Shown: piece by piece, positions 46,604-59,362 of the stretch
Layout: the number at the start of each line of letters is the position of its first letter
How positions within the stretch are numbered: position 1 is the first letter of the stretch
Assembly: GCA_024663395.1 (NCBI GenBank)
Contig: JANFAH010000002.1
Span: 682,001 to 746,000, forward strand
Length of the DNA: 64,000 bases
From: Pisolithus tinctorius
Lineage: Eukaryota; Basidiomycota; Agaricomycetes; Boletales; Pisolithaceae
Direction: 5' to 3'
Translations under genes and position numbers: made by a program
Notes under the pieces: generated by a model
Told to the model about the DNA's origin: nothing
What the model saw: the letters and a program-made list of their open reading frames with translations, nothing else
Database searches by the model: none

Positions 46604-49600
46604 ATGCCCCACGTCCCCAAGAAGGCCCAAAAACTTGGCCGAGCGCTCAAAACAGCCGCCAAGTTCCCAGTTCGCGTGTCGGGTGGACGTGGGTCTGGAA
46701 GAGCCCATCTCTCACCGTCTCCTGGAGAATGCCCCGTTGCGGTGCTCAGAGTGCAGGTGATGGCGTGCAGAGACCTGGCAATGAGAGGCAGAGGTGTCAT
46801 GTGTGATCCGTGAGTTCCTTTTTAACTGGGTGATGCGTTGGTGTTAATACATGTGGGCTGCGTTCGGAACAGATTTGTCGTCGTATCTCTCCTCAACACC
46901 CGACATCACACACCCGTCCTCAAGCGAACCTCCAACCCGGACTTTTCCATCAAAGACGCGACGTTTGATTTCCCTTTGTACCTCTCCCTCGCAGATCGGC
47001 TCGGTGCACTCGAGATCGTAGTGTGGGACAAGGATGGCATGATCAAGAAGGAATATTTGGGCGAAGTGCCACTGCCACTGGAGGATTGGTTCCCGGAGGA
47101 ACAAGGAGGGTTTGGGTTCTATGACGAAGGCAACAAGGTATGTTCTTAAGAGTACTACATCGACGTCCACGGACTCATCATCCATTCTTGCCCCAGCCTC
47201 TTTCTCTCAAACTCGTATCCACACGCGCGGCAACATACCCCTTCGGTTCCGTTAAGGTCAAACTCGGATTCATTGCGCCTCCACTGTCGCCTGCCAACGG
47301 TGGCGGTGGCGGCAATGGCGGTGGAACGCAAACAATGGGCTTCGAACAGGTATATGCGGAGTTTAGCAGGCGCTCTAGACCGTCGCTTGTGTCTGCGCCT
47401 CCGGTGAGTGGCGCACTCACCTTGCTGTGTGGTCAGTGTGTTGACATGGACATTCCTTCCATCGCCTTTTCCTGTTTGTATTTCTCGATGTGGTGGGGTT
47501 AGACGGAAGGCATAGGCACGCTACGATCCCACTTAACCGGACCAGCCTTCGAAGACGACGGCGGCATAAGTTCCGATGACGAAGACGACGGTAGCTCAGA
47601 CGACGAAGACTCCGACGAGCCGTCCATTCCACGTTTGACCCGTCTCCTTATTCCTTCGTTTCCCTCGTCTTCGGCCAGAGACAGAATCGAACATGGGGGA
47701 CAGAGTGGGCGATCACCGAACACGGCAAGACCCTCACCGAACTTGGATACTGCAACTGCGACTCCGACACCTATCACTCCTACGGGTAAGACCAAGTTGC
47801 CGAGATTATTTCCGAGAAGACCTCCGTTGTCTACACGACCTTCGTATGAGGTTGCGCCTACCCCGTCTGCTTCATCAGGTGGCAGCAGCAGCAGTAGCAG
47901 TGCGAGTGGTAGTGCCAGTGCTGGCACTATTGGTACATCTGGTACTATTGACGTCGCTGCTGCTGCTGCTGCGGTTGGTGATGTCCCCGCCATCACTGTT
48001 GCCCCTGCACCCTTGTCCTCCGCAGCTCCATCCCCTCCTACGGTAGTTTTGTCCCCAGGAAGCGGACACCGTCGGTCCATGAGCGCTGGCGCAATCCCGA
48101 CGCTGACAAATCACAAGATGAAGTTCAGCCGTAAATCAAGCGCAGCCCAGAATAATTACGAATATAATTTTTCGACGGCGAATGATATCGTTGGGATCGT
48201 GATGTTAGAGATACAGGGTGCGACGGATTTGCCGAAATTGAAGAATAGTGAGTGGTGCATTGTTGTCTTTCGTTTCTATGTCGATGTGTGTGTGCTGATT
48301 GGGTTGGGTTACCCTCCCTCGTGATGGTGATTGACCCTGCGATGACAGTGACAAGGACGGGTTGGGACATGGACCCTTTTGTAGTGATCTCCTTTGGGAA
48401 GAAAGTCTTCCGCACTCGCGTCATCCGGCACTCTCTCAACCCCGTATGGGACGAGAAACTGCTCTTCCACGTCCGTCGATACGAGACCTCGTTCAAAGTC
48501 ATGCTCACAGTCCTAGACTGGGACAAGCTCTCTTCAAATGACTACGTCGGCGATGCCAAGTTTGACGTTTCTGAACTTGTCAAGGATGCGCCTCAGCCGC
48601 GAGCCGGACTTGGGTTGTATGACTTGGACGAGGACGGAAGTCATCCGATGAAGGAGTTTAGCTTACCGCTTGGAACGTCGAAGGAAGTGGGCTGGGAGGC
48701 GAAACATACGCCAATGTTACATTTCAGGTATTTGGATTCTCTCGTTTGTTTTTCTGTGCGCGCGTGTTGGGGTGGGGTGCGAAAGGCCGTGTTCACGTGT
48801 TGGTTTTTGTCCAGGGCCAAATTCCAGCCATATGCGTTACTTCGACAACGGTTCTGGGCACAGTATCTCAAACAATACGACGCAGACGATACGGACACGC
48901 TTTCACATATCGAACTGACTTCGATGTTGGATTCCCTCGGCTCGACACTATCCCCGCAAACTATCGATTCGTTCTTCACAAGACACGATAAACGCCCCAT
49001 AGAGGACGAGTTAACGTTCCCAGAGGCCATTCATTCTCTCGAGGCAGAGTTGTGCAGACCCAAGAGCGAGAAGAAACGATTGAACACGGAGGATAGTTTT
49101 CCGGATAGTTCGCCGGAGACGCCTGGGGGAGGTGTGGTCGCAGTAGGTGACGAGCAAGGCGGTCTTGGTGGGAGTGGAAGACCGTTTTTATTGGATGAGT
49201 TGGACTTCTCGGGGCCGTCATTGGGCACAGCGTTGATGCATGGGAATGAGTCGACGATGTCGACGTACGTGGAGACGTATTCGACGGAGCCGAGTGAACG
49301 TCCGCTCGTACAAGTGGCGGAACCGCTATCGACGACGTTTAGCTCATTTACATCGCCTTCGGGATGGGGAGGAGGAGGAGGAGGAAGACAAGACTCGTAT
49401 CCTTCTTCTGAGCCGGAGGACATGGGTTCTGCGACGTCGACGGTCGGAGAAGATCGCTTCGAACGAGTGATCAACGTGAAGAATTGTCCGTTGTGTCATC
49501 GACCTAGGATGAATTCGAAGGGGGAGGTAGATATCGTGACGCATCTTGCGATTTGTGCGAGTAAAGATTGGGCGAGAGTCGATAGAATCGTCGTGGGCAA

Positions 49601-51009
49601 TTTCGTGACTGCAAGTCAGGCGCAGAGAAAGTGGTACACGAAAATTATCACTAAAGTGTCGAGTGGTAATTATAAACTTGGAGCGGTACGTTTGGTTGCG
49701 AACTTTCGTGGTGAGGCAGTACGCTAATGCACCTCCTTTTGTAGAATTCTGCGAATATCATTGTGCAGAATCGCATGACTGGACAGTTGGAAGAGGAAAA
49801 GATGCAGGTTTACGTTCGACTCGGGATTCGATTGTTGTACAAAGTAGGTTTTCACTGCAGTTCACACTCTACTTGATGCGTTGACCATAGATCAGGGAGC
49901 TCGGGGGAGAATGGAAGGTGCTAGGGCGCGTCGACTGCTCAAGTCGTTGACGATCAAGCAGGGTATGAAATACGACTCACCCGAGTCCGTCCGGGACATA
50001 CAACCCTTCATCGATTTCCATAAACTTGACGTGCGCGAGATCCTCGAACCAGTCGAGTCCTTTAGTGTGTTGTCCTGTTTCTCACTGATTGCCTCGCTCT
50101 AACGTTCACATCTGTGCTTGTTAGAAACTTTCAATGAGTTCTTTTACCGGTGAGCATCCATTATAACGGTTTGGGACGTTTGTTGCTCACACCTATGGTT
50201 CTCGACCCTAGGAAACTTAAACCGACAGCCCGACCACTCGACGACCCCGACGACCCCTGCCGACTGGTCAGCGCAGCTGACTGCCGCCTCATGGTGTTCG
50301 AGAATGTATCAGATGCAACGCGTCTATGGATCAAGGGGAGGGAGTTTACGATCGCAAGATTACTCGGTGACGGTCACAGGGACGAGGCAGAACGGTATAC
50401 CCATGGCTCGTTGGCGATCTTCCGTCTTGCACCACAGGATTACCATCGGTTCCATATACCAGTCGATGGAACAATTGGGAAAATGACGGATATTTCTGGA
50501 GAGTATTATACTGTCAATGTACGTCGTTGCTGTCTCTTGGTTTCTTCCTCCGCATTAGCTTTCGTGGGCCCGGACTGATCTGTTGAACAGCCTCAAGCTA
50601 TCCGCAGCGCGCTGGACGTGTACGGCGAGAATGCAAGGAAGATTATACCCATAGATAGTCCCCAGTTCGGACGCGTTATGGCAGTGTGCGTGGGTGCGAT
50701 GATGGTGGGAAGTATTCGAACAGTGGTGCACGAGGGACAGGGGGTGTCGAGAGGAGACGAATTGGGGTATTTTGCGTTTGGTGAGTGCCGTACATTTGGT
50801 CCTTGTAGCCTCCGCCACAGTGTCTGACTGGCGCGGATGGTATAGGCGGTTCGACGATCGTCATGCTGTTCGAGAAGGGGATGGTGGAGTGGGACGAGGA
50901 TCTACTAATTAATGGGCGTGCCTCGCTGGAGACGCTTGTCCGTGTGGGGATGGGCATTGGACGATGCCGAAACCGATTTGCGAACGGGAGCTATTTCAGA
51001 TCGTCATGA
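46604..51009 (+). CDS. PSD2: Phosphatidylserine decarboxylase, PSD2 type (C2-C2-EF-PSD)
   Basis: Twelve exons (46604-46809, 46873-47137, 47197-47403, 47503-48247, 48349-48727, 48815-49685, 49745-49843, 49896-50064, 50125-50149, 50212-50518, 50591-50780, 50846-51009) give 1,208 residues, all phases kept, including a 25-nt exon. Domains: C2 (~45-180; [11 protein letters not shown]), an acidic/Ser-rich linker, second C2 (~455-560; [16 protein letters not shown]), an EF-hand-like loop ([14 protein letters not shown], ~620), then the decarboxylase with NEFFYRKLKP, the conserved [12 protein letters not shown] and the self-cleavage motif GGST (Ser1157, giving the pyruvoyl group). It makes phosphatidylethanolamine from phosphatidylserine; C2 domains bind membranes with calcium, and the GGST motif marks the endosomal/Golgi class rather than the mitochondrial LGST class. 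Length is close to yeast Psd2. Confidence 0.95.
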
Positions 51010-51475
51010 GGGGGATCCAGGGTGGAGCAGGACGACGATGTAGGAGGTGATTATTGGATATAAATTGAAGGCAAGGATGGATTCACTTTGGCAATTAACA
51101 ATACCACATTGCATAATTTGTCAGGTATTTCTAGGTGCAATGCTTACTTGCATTTAGAGTGCACACTTATACAGTAGTTTCATTACTGTTCCCTCCATAG
51201 TTGAGTCACTACTGAGGCTGCCTACAGCACCCTTTCAATGGGACACATTGGGTCCCACCTTACTTGGGCTGGGTCTGTCAGTTGGGCCAGTGAGCAGAAT
51301 TTTTGCTGAAGTTGTCCTCATGGCTTCAATCATGTAACTTAAAGTCTTCTGTTTGTAGAATGGCAGATGTTTGTGTTCCCACCCAGCAATCACACCATTT
51401 TAGCTAAGTTGGCTTCCAAGTCATGAATTTGACTTATGTTCATTCTAATGTTGAATTCAAGCTTTTTACCAAGTA
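51010..51475. other. CpG-poor repeat relic
   Basis: AT-rich, CpG-free sequence with no ORF follows the decarboxylase stop. Its character (TG/CA-rich) matches the 11.5-32.4 kb element block. It supplies the new 3' end of the neighbouring NLR fragment. Confidence 0.5.
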
Positions 51476-52854
51476 TTAAGCCATTCTTTGATGATTTGCA
51501 TGTGCTGAAAAGTTTGTACAAAGCTGGAGATGACTAGGTAATGTGCACCATAGGCACTTTTTCATCTTATTGACACCCACACCTGCATAAGCCATGCCTT
51601 CCAATTTCATCTCTCCGAGATCCCCCATGTATGAGGCCCAGTTCACCACGCACGAAGTTCAGATCTTCAAGTACATGGTGCATGCTGGTGAGAATATTCT
51701 GGATCGCAAGGTCCTGGTACTGTTGCATCAAGCTGTTCAGCAACTTGACGTAACCATCAGCCTTGGTCCGCGTCTCCGATGTTATGTTCTTCCCTAGTGT
51801 CTTCCCTGAGAAGAATTCGAATCAGACTTGTGATAAAAGGTCAACCAGCGTACAGAAATTCTTCGTCTCCGAGTAACTTAAGATAAATTGGGCCGCATCG
51901 CTAGCTACCTGCGCGATCTTCCCCAACGTTTCCTTCATATTATCGAAACTCCGAACGGTATCTTCTTCCAGAAGGAATTTATAGACTGTGCTGAGTGTTT
52001 CAAGGAGGTGTGACACCGCCCTGTCCTGGTCATCTTGATTGAGAAGGAACTACAGAGGGATCTGTGAGGTGCACAGCACATATAGTCGAGGTGCGAACAC
52101 ATACCCGAGCAGCACTGGTTAAGATTACCAGTGCCATCTGGGCATAGGGGTGAGCCTGCACTCTTACATCAGAGCTTGTGAGTAAATGTAGGGAAATGAG
52201 TGTACATTGGCAATATTAGTAATGACAGCGTTAAATCTTGTGAGATACTGGAGGTATGTGTTGAGGTTTGGGATGTTGACAGTCGCAGTATTAGTTTGTG
52301 CAACAAACAGGGCCTGCCGAACAGCGTCGACTTCACTGCCTACCAATGCCGAGACCGGACTGAGTGTGGAACTGGCGCCACTGGCGGGGTCAACAGCACC
52401 TTCACTGGTGTTGCCTAACGGCCTAACTACAGTATCGGCACCATACGCATCCAGCATGGGCCTTGTTTCTGAGCTGTGGGTTGGCCTTTGAATCTGTCCA
52501 ATACAATTGTTACTCAAGGTCACCGCAACAACGGGATGAGGTAGATTACACACATCCTGAGTTAGGGTTGCCTGGGTTTGTTCTCGTTGCTTCTGAGCAT
52601 GCCTGCGCGTGCCTGAGTCAGCAGTCTTTGCTGTGATGGAGCCTTGATTCGACCGGTGGAAGATGTGCCTTATCTTTGCAAGCGCCACCCGAAAGACACT
52701 GCCCGACGTTGCAACATGCAAGGCTACACTGCCTTTTGACTGTTTCTTGGTGAATCGGTAACTACAATCGCCTGCAGGCAAATGAACTGCTTACAGAGAC
52801 AGAGTCGGATGCAGAGCTAGATGGCTTTCCAGATCTAAAAAGGCGGCGAGCCAT
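51476..52854 (-). CDS. NLR (NACHT-type) N-terminal region, truncated before NACHT
   Basis: Six exons (52854-52795, 52739-52206, 52155-52105, 52049-51854, 51805-51654, 51610-51476) keep one frame of 375 codons. After a Ser/Ala-rich head come AHPYAQMALVILTSAAR, DRAVSHLLETLSTVYKFLLE, FILSYSETKNFWKTLGKNI, LMQQYQDLAIQNIL and LEGMAYAGVGVNKMKKCL. These match the helical region that precedes the NACHT ATPase in mushroom STAND receptors, which normally continue with GTR-TEIL and a P-loop. Here the frame leaves the family at ~51,555 and ends in 26 residues from repeat DNA. Either this is a young pseudogene or a domain-only protein that could still act as a signalling adaptor. Exon 1 is less certain than the rest. 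Confidence 0.72.
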
Positions 52855-54162
52855 TGGGAAATCAGTATGTATTTTGTTCAAACTTTTCTGGATAGGGTCG
52901 ACGTTGAGAATGAGACAGGAAAGGGGCTTGCAGTAAGCACAGAAACGCTGTAGACACGTTGCAAACTGCGGCCTGCCGCGCCACTGACACAAGGACCAGC
53001 TGCAGGATAGCCAACTCAAGTACCCACATACTCAAAGCCCCATCACATTCCGGTCCTCTCGAATAGTTAGATGAAGGATGGGAATATTGATATTGTGATG
53101 GATGTGTCGGTGAGACACATAAATAGAACGAGTGAAAATGGACAGACAAAAACTAGGGCATGACATACAGGAAAGGATTGCGTAACTACGGATATGCTGG
53201 TGCTAGACAACTGGTATGGGATCGAGTCGATGGGCCCACAGATCCCACGACACGTGGGGAGGCCAATCAGGTGGCAGCGTCGATGCTTACGACTCACCTT
53301 CACTGCCATTACATAATAGCGGCGCTGGGTACGGATTTAACGGCCACCTCTGGGTCCTGGTTTCATTCCGGCTGTTGCTGACGTCGAGGAGTGCGAGGAC
53401 CACACTTGATGCATGATGACTGCACCACAATCTTCACGGACCGCCTGTATCACATGGAAGGGCTGTGTGTGACCGCAGCGGATGGCATGGCAGTGAGCCT
53501 CGACAAAGGCCATCTCGTCCCCTTCGTAGCTGGCATGGCATATCAGGAGAGAGATCATAAACTGGGCAGCCTATCGCGGAATATGCACAGTGACCGGATG
53601 GCATGGCGGTTAGCCTCGACAGAGGCCACCTCATCACCTTTGTAACTGGCACGCCATATCAGGAGAAAGATCAGAAACTCAGCAGCCTATCAGGGAATAT
53701 GAACAAGCCCACTTACTCGTCCAGGAATGGCACCTCGCATGTAATGCTTGACTTTTAGCATCTGGTTGCATCCATGGGGATCAGATACGGGCTATACTAT
53801 GAGCGGCCCCTCCGAGATATGGGTCCCTTTGCTGAGGCATCGAGCAGGGGAAAGCTGCTAGAAGGAAGTCGAGTGAAATCGCTCCAGTAGCCTTAATTTT
53901 GCCCGAAAAGGAATTAAAAACAAGACCCCAGACACCTGTTGGCGGAGCTGGTGTTCGGAATGCTCCGAATGCACATCTCTTGCTTGACTATGACATAGCC
54001 CAGATTCCAGAACGACCTCGTATTAATATAAGGCCCCCAGCCCCAAATATAGTCGGTCTCGCCGGAGTATTTAACGCTGGTGTTTGATATCTGATCAGCA
54101 GCTCACTGTGTTATCTCAAGCCATCTTACGTCCTTCCATAACCACGGTGATCGATAGCGATC
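52855..54162. other. Gene-free stretch with one tandem duplication
   Basis: No coding exon is recognised. It includes the presumed promoters of the NLR fragment and of the DUF7721-like gene. A 116-bp tandem duplication is listed separately. Confidence 0.4.
53481..53712 (+). repeat. 116-bp tandem duplication
   Basis: GATGGCATGGC...AGCCTCGACA...CATATCAGGAGA...GGAATATG occurs at 53,481 and again at 53,597, with about ten differences between the copies. Function unknown. Confidence 0.8.
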
Positions 54163-56480
54163 ATGGGTCTGGTGTGTATTAACCTTCTCATCTTCTAAGC
54201 GGCAAATTATATTGACCCGGGCGGTCGATCGTGGATATCAGCACGAACGCAGAGAAGAGCGTAGGGAACAACACGAAGAAAGGCGTGAGGAACGCCATCA
54301 TCGCCATGATGGATCCCAAGCTGGAGACTACTACAGCGGCGATCGGGAGGGCAATCAGTATGGGAGAGGCGGATACGCTCCGCAGGGATACGGGGCCCCA
54401 CCATCGCATGGATCTGCCGTATCTCAGACCGGCGATAGAGGATACGCCCCAGGTTACATGAGTCAGGACTCTAATCTGTAAGATCTTGACTCTGTAGCCC
54501 TAGGTGGTGCGGAAAACTAACGGATATGCGTCAACCGTAAACAGATACAAAAATGACGACTACGAGTCCAACAGTCGCTCGAACGCACCCTACGCCTCCC
54601 AAGCTCATGGCTATGGGACTGGGGGGGCATACGCTCGTCCCCACGATTCGACAAATGAAACGTACTCTTCGGCTTATGCACCTTCACACCCTGCTGGCGC
54701 GCCTTTCGGTACCCCAGGCTTGGACAGTGGTCGACCACCTGCAACGTTCGGATCTTCCCACGGTCCTTACGAAGGTTACAAGGCCGGACCAGATACATCT
54801 TATGGAGGACGCCCGTCGGGTGGTCCTGATCATCGCGGCGACGCCGAGTACGGTGGTCCCAAGTCTCAGTACGGCGACTCTGGTTATGAAGAGAGGGGTT
54901 CTCGTTACGGCGCGTCCCAGGGATACAGCGGTGGCCAGGGACACCGTGATAACGACGAGTCCTACGGTAGAGCTCCTCAGGGTCCAGTTGGCCCTGGCAG
55001 TGGTGCCGGTGGATATGATTCCGGTGTTCCTCGCCGTGAGGGCTTAGATCCCGGTGTTGGGTACGCTGGGCGTGATTCGAGTTATGGCGCTCCTCAGTCA
55101 TATGGTGGCCCTCGCCATGGTGATGACCGTGACGAGTATAGCGCCAAGAGCTCCAGCTACAACCCACCTCAGTCATACGGTGCGTCTCGCAACCACGAAG
55201 ATAGAGACGAATACCCTGGCGCTAAAGGCTCTACGCCTTACAACGTCAGCGATCCCAACCAGTACTCGGGCGCTAAGTCTTCCGGATACGGACCCCCTGA
55301 ATCCAAGTACGGTACGAATATTTCAGCTTCCGATACTTCTCGGCCGTATGGTGGTTCTCGTCGTGGCGATGGAGATGAATACTCAAACAGAACCACCCAG
55401 TCTTCAGGGGTCTCTTCGGGTCCGAATACACCAGCTGGCGGGTTTTTGTCAGGGTCTGGCGGTGTTGCCAGTACACGTGATGACGCACCGGGTCCCGCTA
55501 AGGGTGGTTACCGCGGACGCGATTCTGGGCCTGGAACTTATGGGTCTGAACGACGAGGTGATTACGATGACCTTGACTCTTCTTACGAGCCGAAGACAAG
55601 TTCATCTGGATACGATGCACCCCGAGGAAAACCTCCCGGATACGGTGACGGTCGTCGCCGCGATGAAGACACTTACTCGGGCACTCCCGCGCATGGCCGG
55701 CCACAGCGTAACGACTACGACGATGACGATGACGAGAGGGATAAACGCCAACAGCAGCAGCATCTCGATGCGCACGCGCGGGTATATGGGTAAGCCTAAC
55801 CTACTCAGCATGACCCGATCCTTCTACTGAGATCGTACTGCATGGTTACCTGACAGGCCTGGTGGGGATTCAAATGCGCCTGCGGACCCCGATGTGCTCG
55901 GTGCAGCTGCGGCAGTGGAAGCTCTCAAACTCACCGCAGCTGGCAAGCACTCCGAGGCAGGTGGAAGGCCTGGTGGACGTCGTCCGAACGTAGACGACGA
56001 TGACGCGCGATACTCAAACGCACCTGCAGGTGGTCTGCAACCAAACAAACCTTCTGGTGGCCGGAAGCCCTCTTACGATGACGATGATGATGAAGACGCA
56101 TCGCCTGCTCCCACTAGTAAGGGAAGTTCGATGCAAGATAAGATTGTGGGTGGCTCTTTTGATTTGGTTTTATGTACGCCTCTAAAGGAATGTTTGTTCG
56201 AAAGGTCTCGTTAGCCATGTCTCAGGCGGGGAAATTGTTTGACAAGAAGAATGGGGGAAGTGGAGGGTCCGGCGATTCCGCGGGCAAGTCCGATGGTAAG
56301 TACCTTTCTACCGATTATTAATCCCCACTCCGCGTGAGATGTCGATCATGGGCTGATTACTCTCATCTTCTAGCGATGCAAACTGCTGCTACTACTGCGA
56401 TGAAGCTGATCGGCGGCGGCGGAAACCTTGGACCTGAAGAAATGCAGAAGTTGGTCGGTGCTGCAATGTCGATGTTCTGA
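54163..56480 (+). CDS. Disordered Gly/Tyr/Ser-rich protein with DUF7721-like C-terminus
   Basis: Six exons (54163-54171, 54242-54477, 54545-55789, 55857-56149, 56215-56295, 56374-56480) give 656 residues; exon 1 is only nine bases (MGL), so the start is the least certain part. A His/Arg/Glu-rich head (HERREERREQHEER) leads into about 400 residues of Gly, Ser, Tyr, Pro and Asp (repeats such as SYGAPQSYGGPRHGDDRDEY). The end is folded-looking: PGGDSNAPADPDVLGAAAAV, an Asp tract, AMSQAGKLFDK and TTAMKLIGGGG, which resembles the fungal DUF7721 / beta-flanking-protein region. Composition suggests a protein able to form condensates; that is inference. The second intron has a clear CTAAC branch site. 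Confidence 0.7.
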
Positions 56481-57043
56481 ATATGAAATAAGATGTGATA
56501 TGTCGTCGTTTCCCGTGTACTAATAGCGCTTTTTGAATGGAACAAACTTGCCTGGTTGGTGTTTTGATATGGGCGGGAAGACTCGTCGGACACATTGAGT
56601 TGGGGGCACTCGGTCGTGCAGAACGGATGGCGTTGGGGAATTAAAGAAGTAGGTTGAAGTATGCACGAACGATGTCGTTTACTTAAATAGTGCTTCCCGA
56701 CAGACTGGCGGTTTTCTGATAGTCCCGGAATGCAGTGTGTGCACGCGGCGAGTACAGTCCTTACACTAGGACTTGGAACAGCCCCTAACAATAACGAAAA
56801 TGCGAAACAAGTATTAAAGGCCCGTTTGGAAGAAGACAACCGAATGCAAAGACCAGACAATGCCTCTCAAGTCCTTCGATCAAGGTGTACATGCACATAC
56901 GAATAAATTTCATTTCATCCCAGTGTATCTAGGCTGGTTTGTACGCGGTTGAGGTGATGCATAAGTTACCACCTTTAAAGTAACCTGTTCATAGTAAACA
57001 CGATTGAGAATAACGCGGCTTGAAGCTCAAACAAGCATTCGCC
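56481..57043. other. Convergent intergenic region
   Basis: 563 bp between the stops of two convergent genes; presumed 3' UTRs. An ATTAAAG/AATAAA-like AT stretch lies near 56,900. Nothing else is seen. Confidence 0.4.
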
Positions 57044-59101
57044 TTAAAGAACAGAGTTCCAGACATTCGGGCCGCCTTGAGCTGCCTGGACGTCAAAATC
57101 TTGGAAACGGGGATCAAACTTCCTCCGGAGGACAGCGAGCCTGGAACGGTATTCATCCATGCCAATATATGCCCCGCAGACGCGACGTTTTCCGTCGAAT
57201 TTGGAACGTCCATGGAGGACGCGGTGGTTGTTGATCGCTGGTGCAGAGCATGAGTATGACAGGCACGTTAGTCAGCACACCAACCTACACAGGACGGTAC
57301 CGGGTACAAGTTGAACCCAGTACTCGGAGTCAGGGCTAACAAGAAGTGTATGCCATGCCCTGATCGCATCATACCTGTATCGAGATTGGTCACTAGGTGT
57401 CTCTAGAAAAACCTGTAGGGGTAGCAACGTACCACTTTTCTACGACCTCCGGACTCAAATGGCTCATCACGCTTCGATCATCGTTATTCCACCTTACTTG
57501 GATCAGTTCCTTTGTAATCACGTCATACTGTAACGTCGGATAGCCAGAGGTTGGGCTAGGTCTGTAGAGCGCTGTGAGCTCTCCTGAGGCATGGGCTGGT
57601 ATCGGAACGCGAGATAGGATGTCATGGTGGTCAGGATGGAGCTCTTTTAAGAGCGAGGCCACATAGAAGCCATCGACCAACAACGTTGTGCCACCCGAAC
57701 CGTCGGTATGCGAAAGGAGGTGAAAAAGCTGGACACCGCATGGATCAGTCTGAGGGAAATAATCAAAATCGTCACGTTGGAAGACTAGAAGCGGTCAGGA
57801 CGAACAAAGTAAGTAGTATCGGTGTGAGCGCCGAGCGCCATGTTGGTGTAAGCGGTGTCGCCTTTAGCGAGATCAGCGGTAAACTCCCAAAATTTCCCGT
57901 CTAAATAAAGTTAATGATGAGCCTATGCTATAAGAAATAGGGGCACTTACACTGTGTCTCGCGTATGAAGCCAATGCGTTCACAAAGTCTCTCGGTAGCT
58001 TCGGCTGTTGGTGGTACTCCAGAAACGAAGCAGAAGCCAAAGCGGTCCTAGAGGCAAATCAGCTGGGCAGGTGTGACCTCCATGAGAACGTACGATGGTG
58101 CTCAGCCACTTGTATAAACCCGCATCACCCTTTGCAATCGCTTCCTCAAAAGTGATGGTTGGGGGCGACCTAGCGATCTTCGTCCCCCAGAGAACTCTCC
58201 TAAGCAAGGAAGGCACGATTGGAAAGGACTACATTCGCGGGAAAAGAAAAAATGGTACTGCACTCATTAGCCTGATGTTTAAGACGTTGAGGTGGATCAT
58301 ATGTGTGTTCCCGTAACCATGACCAGGGGTAAAATGACGAATGGTGCTCCGTTGATGGTGAGGACCCTGGTTCATCAATCACCTTGTCACAACTTCCGAA
58401 TGTCAAAATCCAGCCAACATACAGATTATTTCTAATCCCCCTGTTGATGCATGAAGATTAGTTGGTTTGATGTCTCGTGGGATCTAAAATCCAGATAAGT
58501 ATAGGTACAGGAAGCCGTGAAGATATGGGATGAAATTACCTGGAACGTGTCGACCAGTCTCTGCTTCGTCACCGGGTGGAAGCAGCTCGGGCATCTACAA
58601 TGGTCACGCAGCCACATATGATGACTAGATAGGAAGTCAGGAGCCAATTACGCAACGGTGGCTCATATCAGAGCAGGAACTGACGTAAATGAAGAAGACA
58701 TACAAACGTGACCAGTCCTGGGGGCTCCAGAGGACAGACACCTTCTTGTCATCTATACTAACTATTGGCGTGTTGTTCTGTTCAGGGTTGGATGTCACGT
58801 CGGGAACGAATCCTAATTGGTCGTAGGAAACTGGCTGAGAAGCCGTCGCAGAAGACGCGTTAAGACGTCGTTGAATTGAGCCACTAAAATCGTTATGACG
58901 AAGGGTTAATCGAGTAGACAGGGACCGCTGACATGCTGATCAGAATGCATGGTTCCGAGCGGAAAACATACCGTCGGCACTTACCACCGAAGCGGCTCTC
59001 GAGGGCAAACCCCCCTGTGTATGAAGCTTTTGAGCCATGCATCTCGGTGTCCTATTTCTCTGCAACAAGCGGCATATTAGAAGCAGATTATTTGCTTGCA
59101 T
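57044..59101 (-). CDS. Trimethyllysine dioxygenase (carnitine biosynthesis)
   Basis: Eleven exons (59101-58985, 58927-58704, 58624-58540, 58483-58423, 58366-58264, 58199-58094, 58047-57951, 57900-57806, 57749-57433, 57374-57289, 57237-57044) give 494 residues; every junction keeps phase. The first ~60 residues are Arg-rich with few acids, a mitochondrial presequence. An N-terminal zinc-type domain carries WLRDHCRCPSCFHPVTKQR (residue 118 on). The TauD-like 2-oxoglutarate/Fe(II) core has H290-x-D292 (LGAHTDTTYF) and the distal His439 in HRVLHGRS. It hydroxylates N6-trimethyllysine, the first step of carnitine synthesis; the related gamma-butyrobetaine hydroxylase (last step) cannot be excluded by motif alone. 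It is divergent from BSD2. Confidence 0.88.
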
Positions 59102-59362
59102 GGCTTTCGAGATACCGATACCACTGTAAGAACTGAGTTGTGGACAGCGGGCGGGCTCAGCGGAGTTAAAGGAGATCTGCGGCCCGGGCGGTCCGCCAGG
59201 CAAGCGCGGGAACGAACTGCTTTGTTGGAGTGGCTAACAAGCAACACGGCCCATCGCAAAGAACGACGAGGAGCACATTCTTGTTGCACGACTTGGATCG
59301 GCCCTCGTCCACCGTCACCGACATTTTAGAGTAGAGTTTGGGACGATAATCCTGGTTTGACC
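59102..59362. promoter_or_regulatory. 261-bp bidirectional promoter
   Basis: The only sequence between two divergent start codons. It is GC-rich in the middle (GGGCGGGCTC, GCGGCCCGGGCGG) with no TATA box near either start, as in many housekeeping bidirectional promoters. Shared control of the two genes is inferred from spacing alone. Confidence 0.6.

Noticed and set aside
54517..55830. Long alternative frames (219 and 258 codons) over the Gly/Tyr-rich gene
   Set aside because: Low-complexity coding sequence opens other frames; only the chosen frame links in phase to the conserved C-terminal exons.
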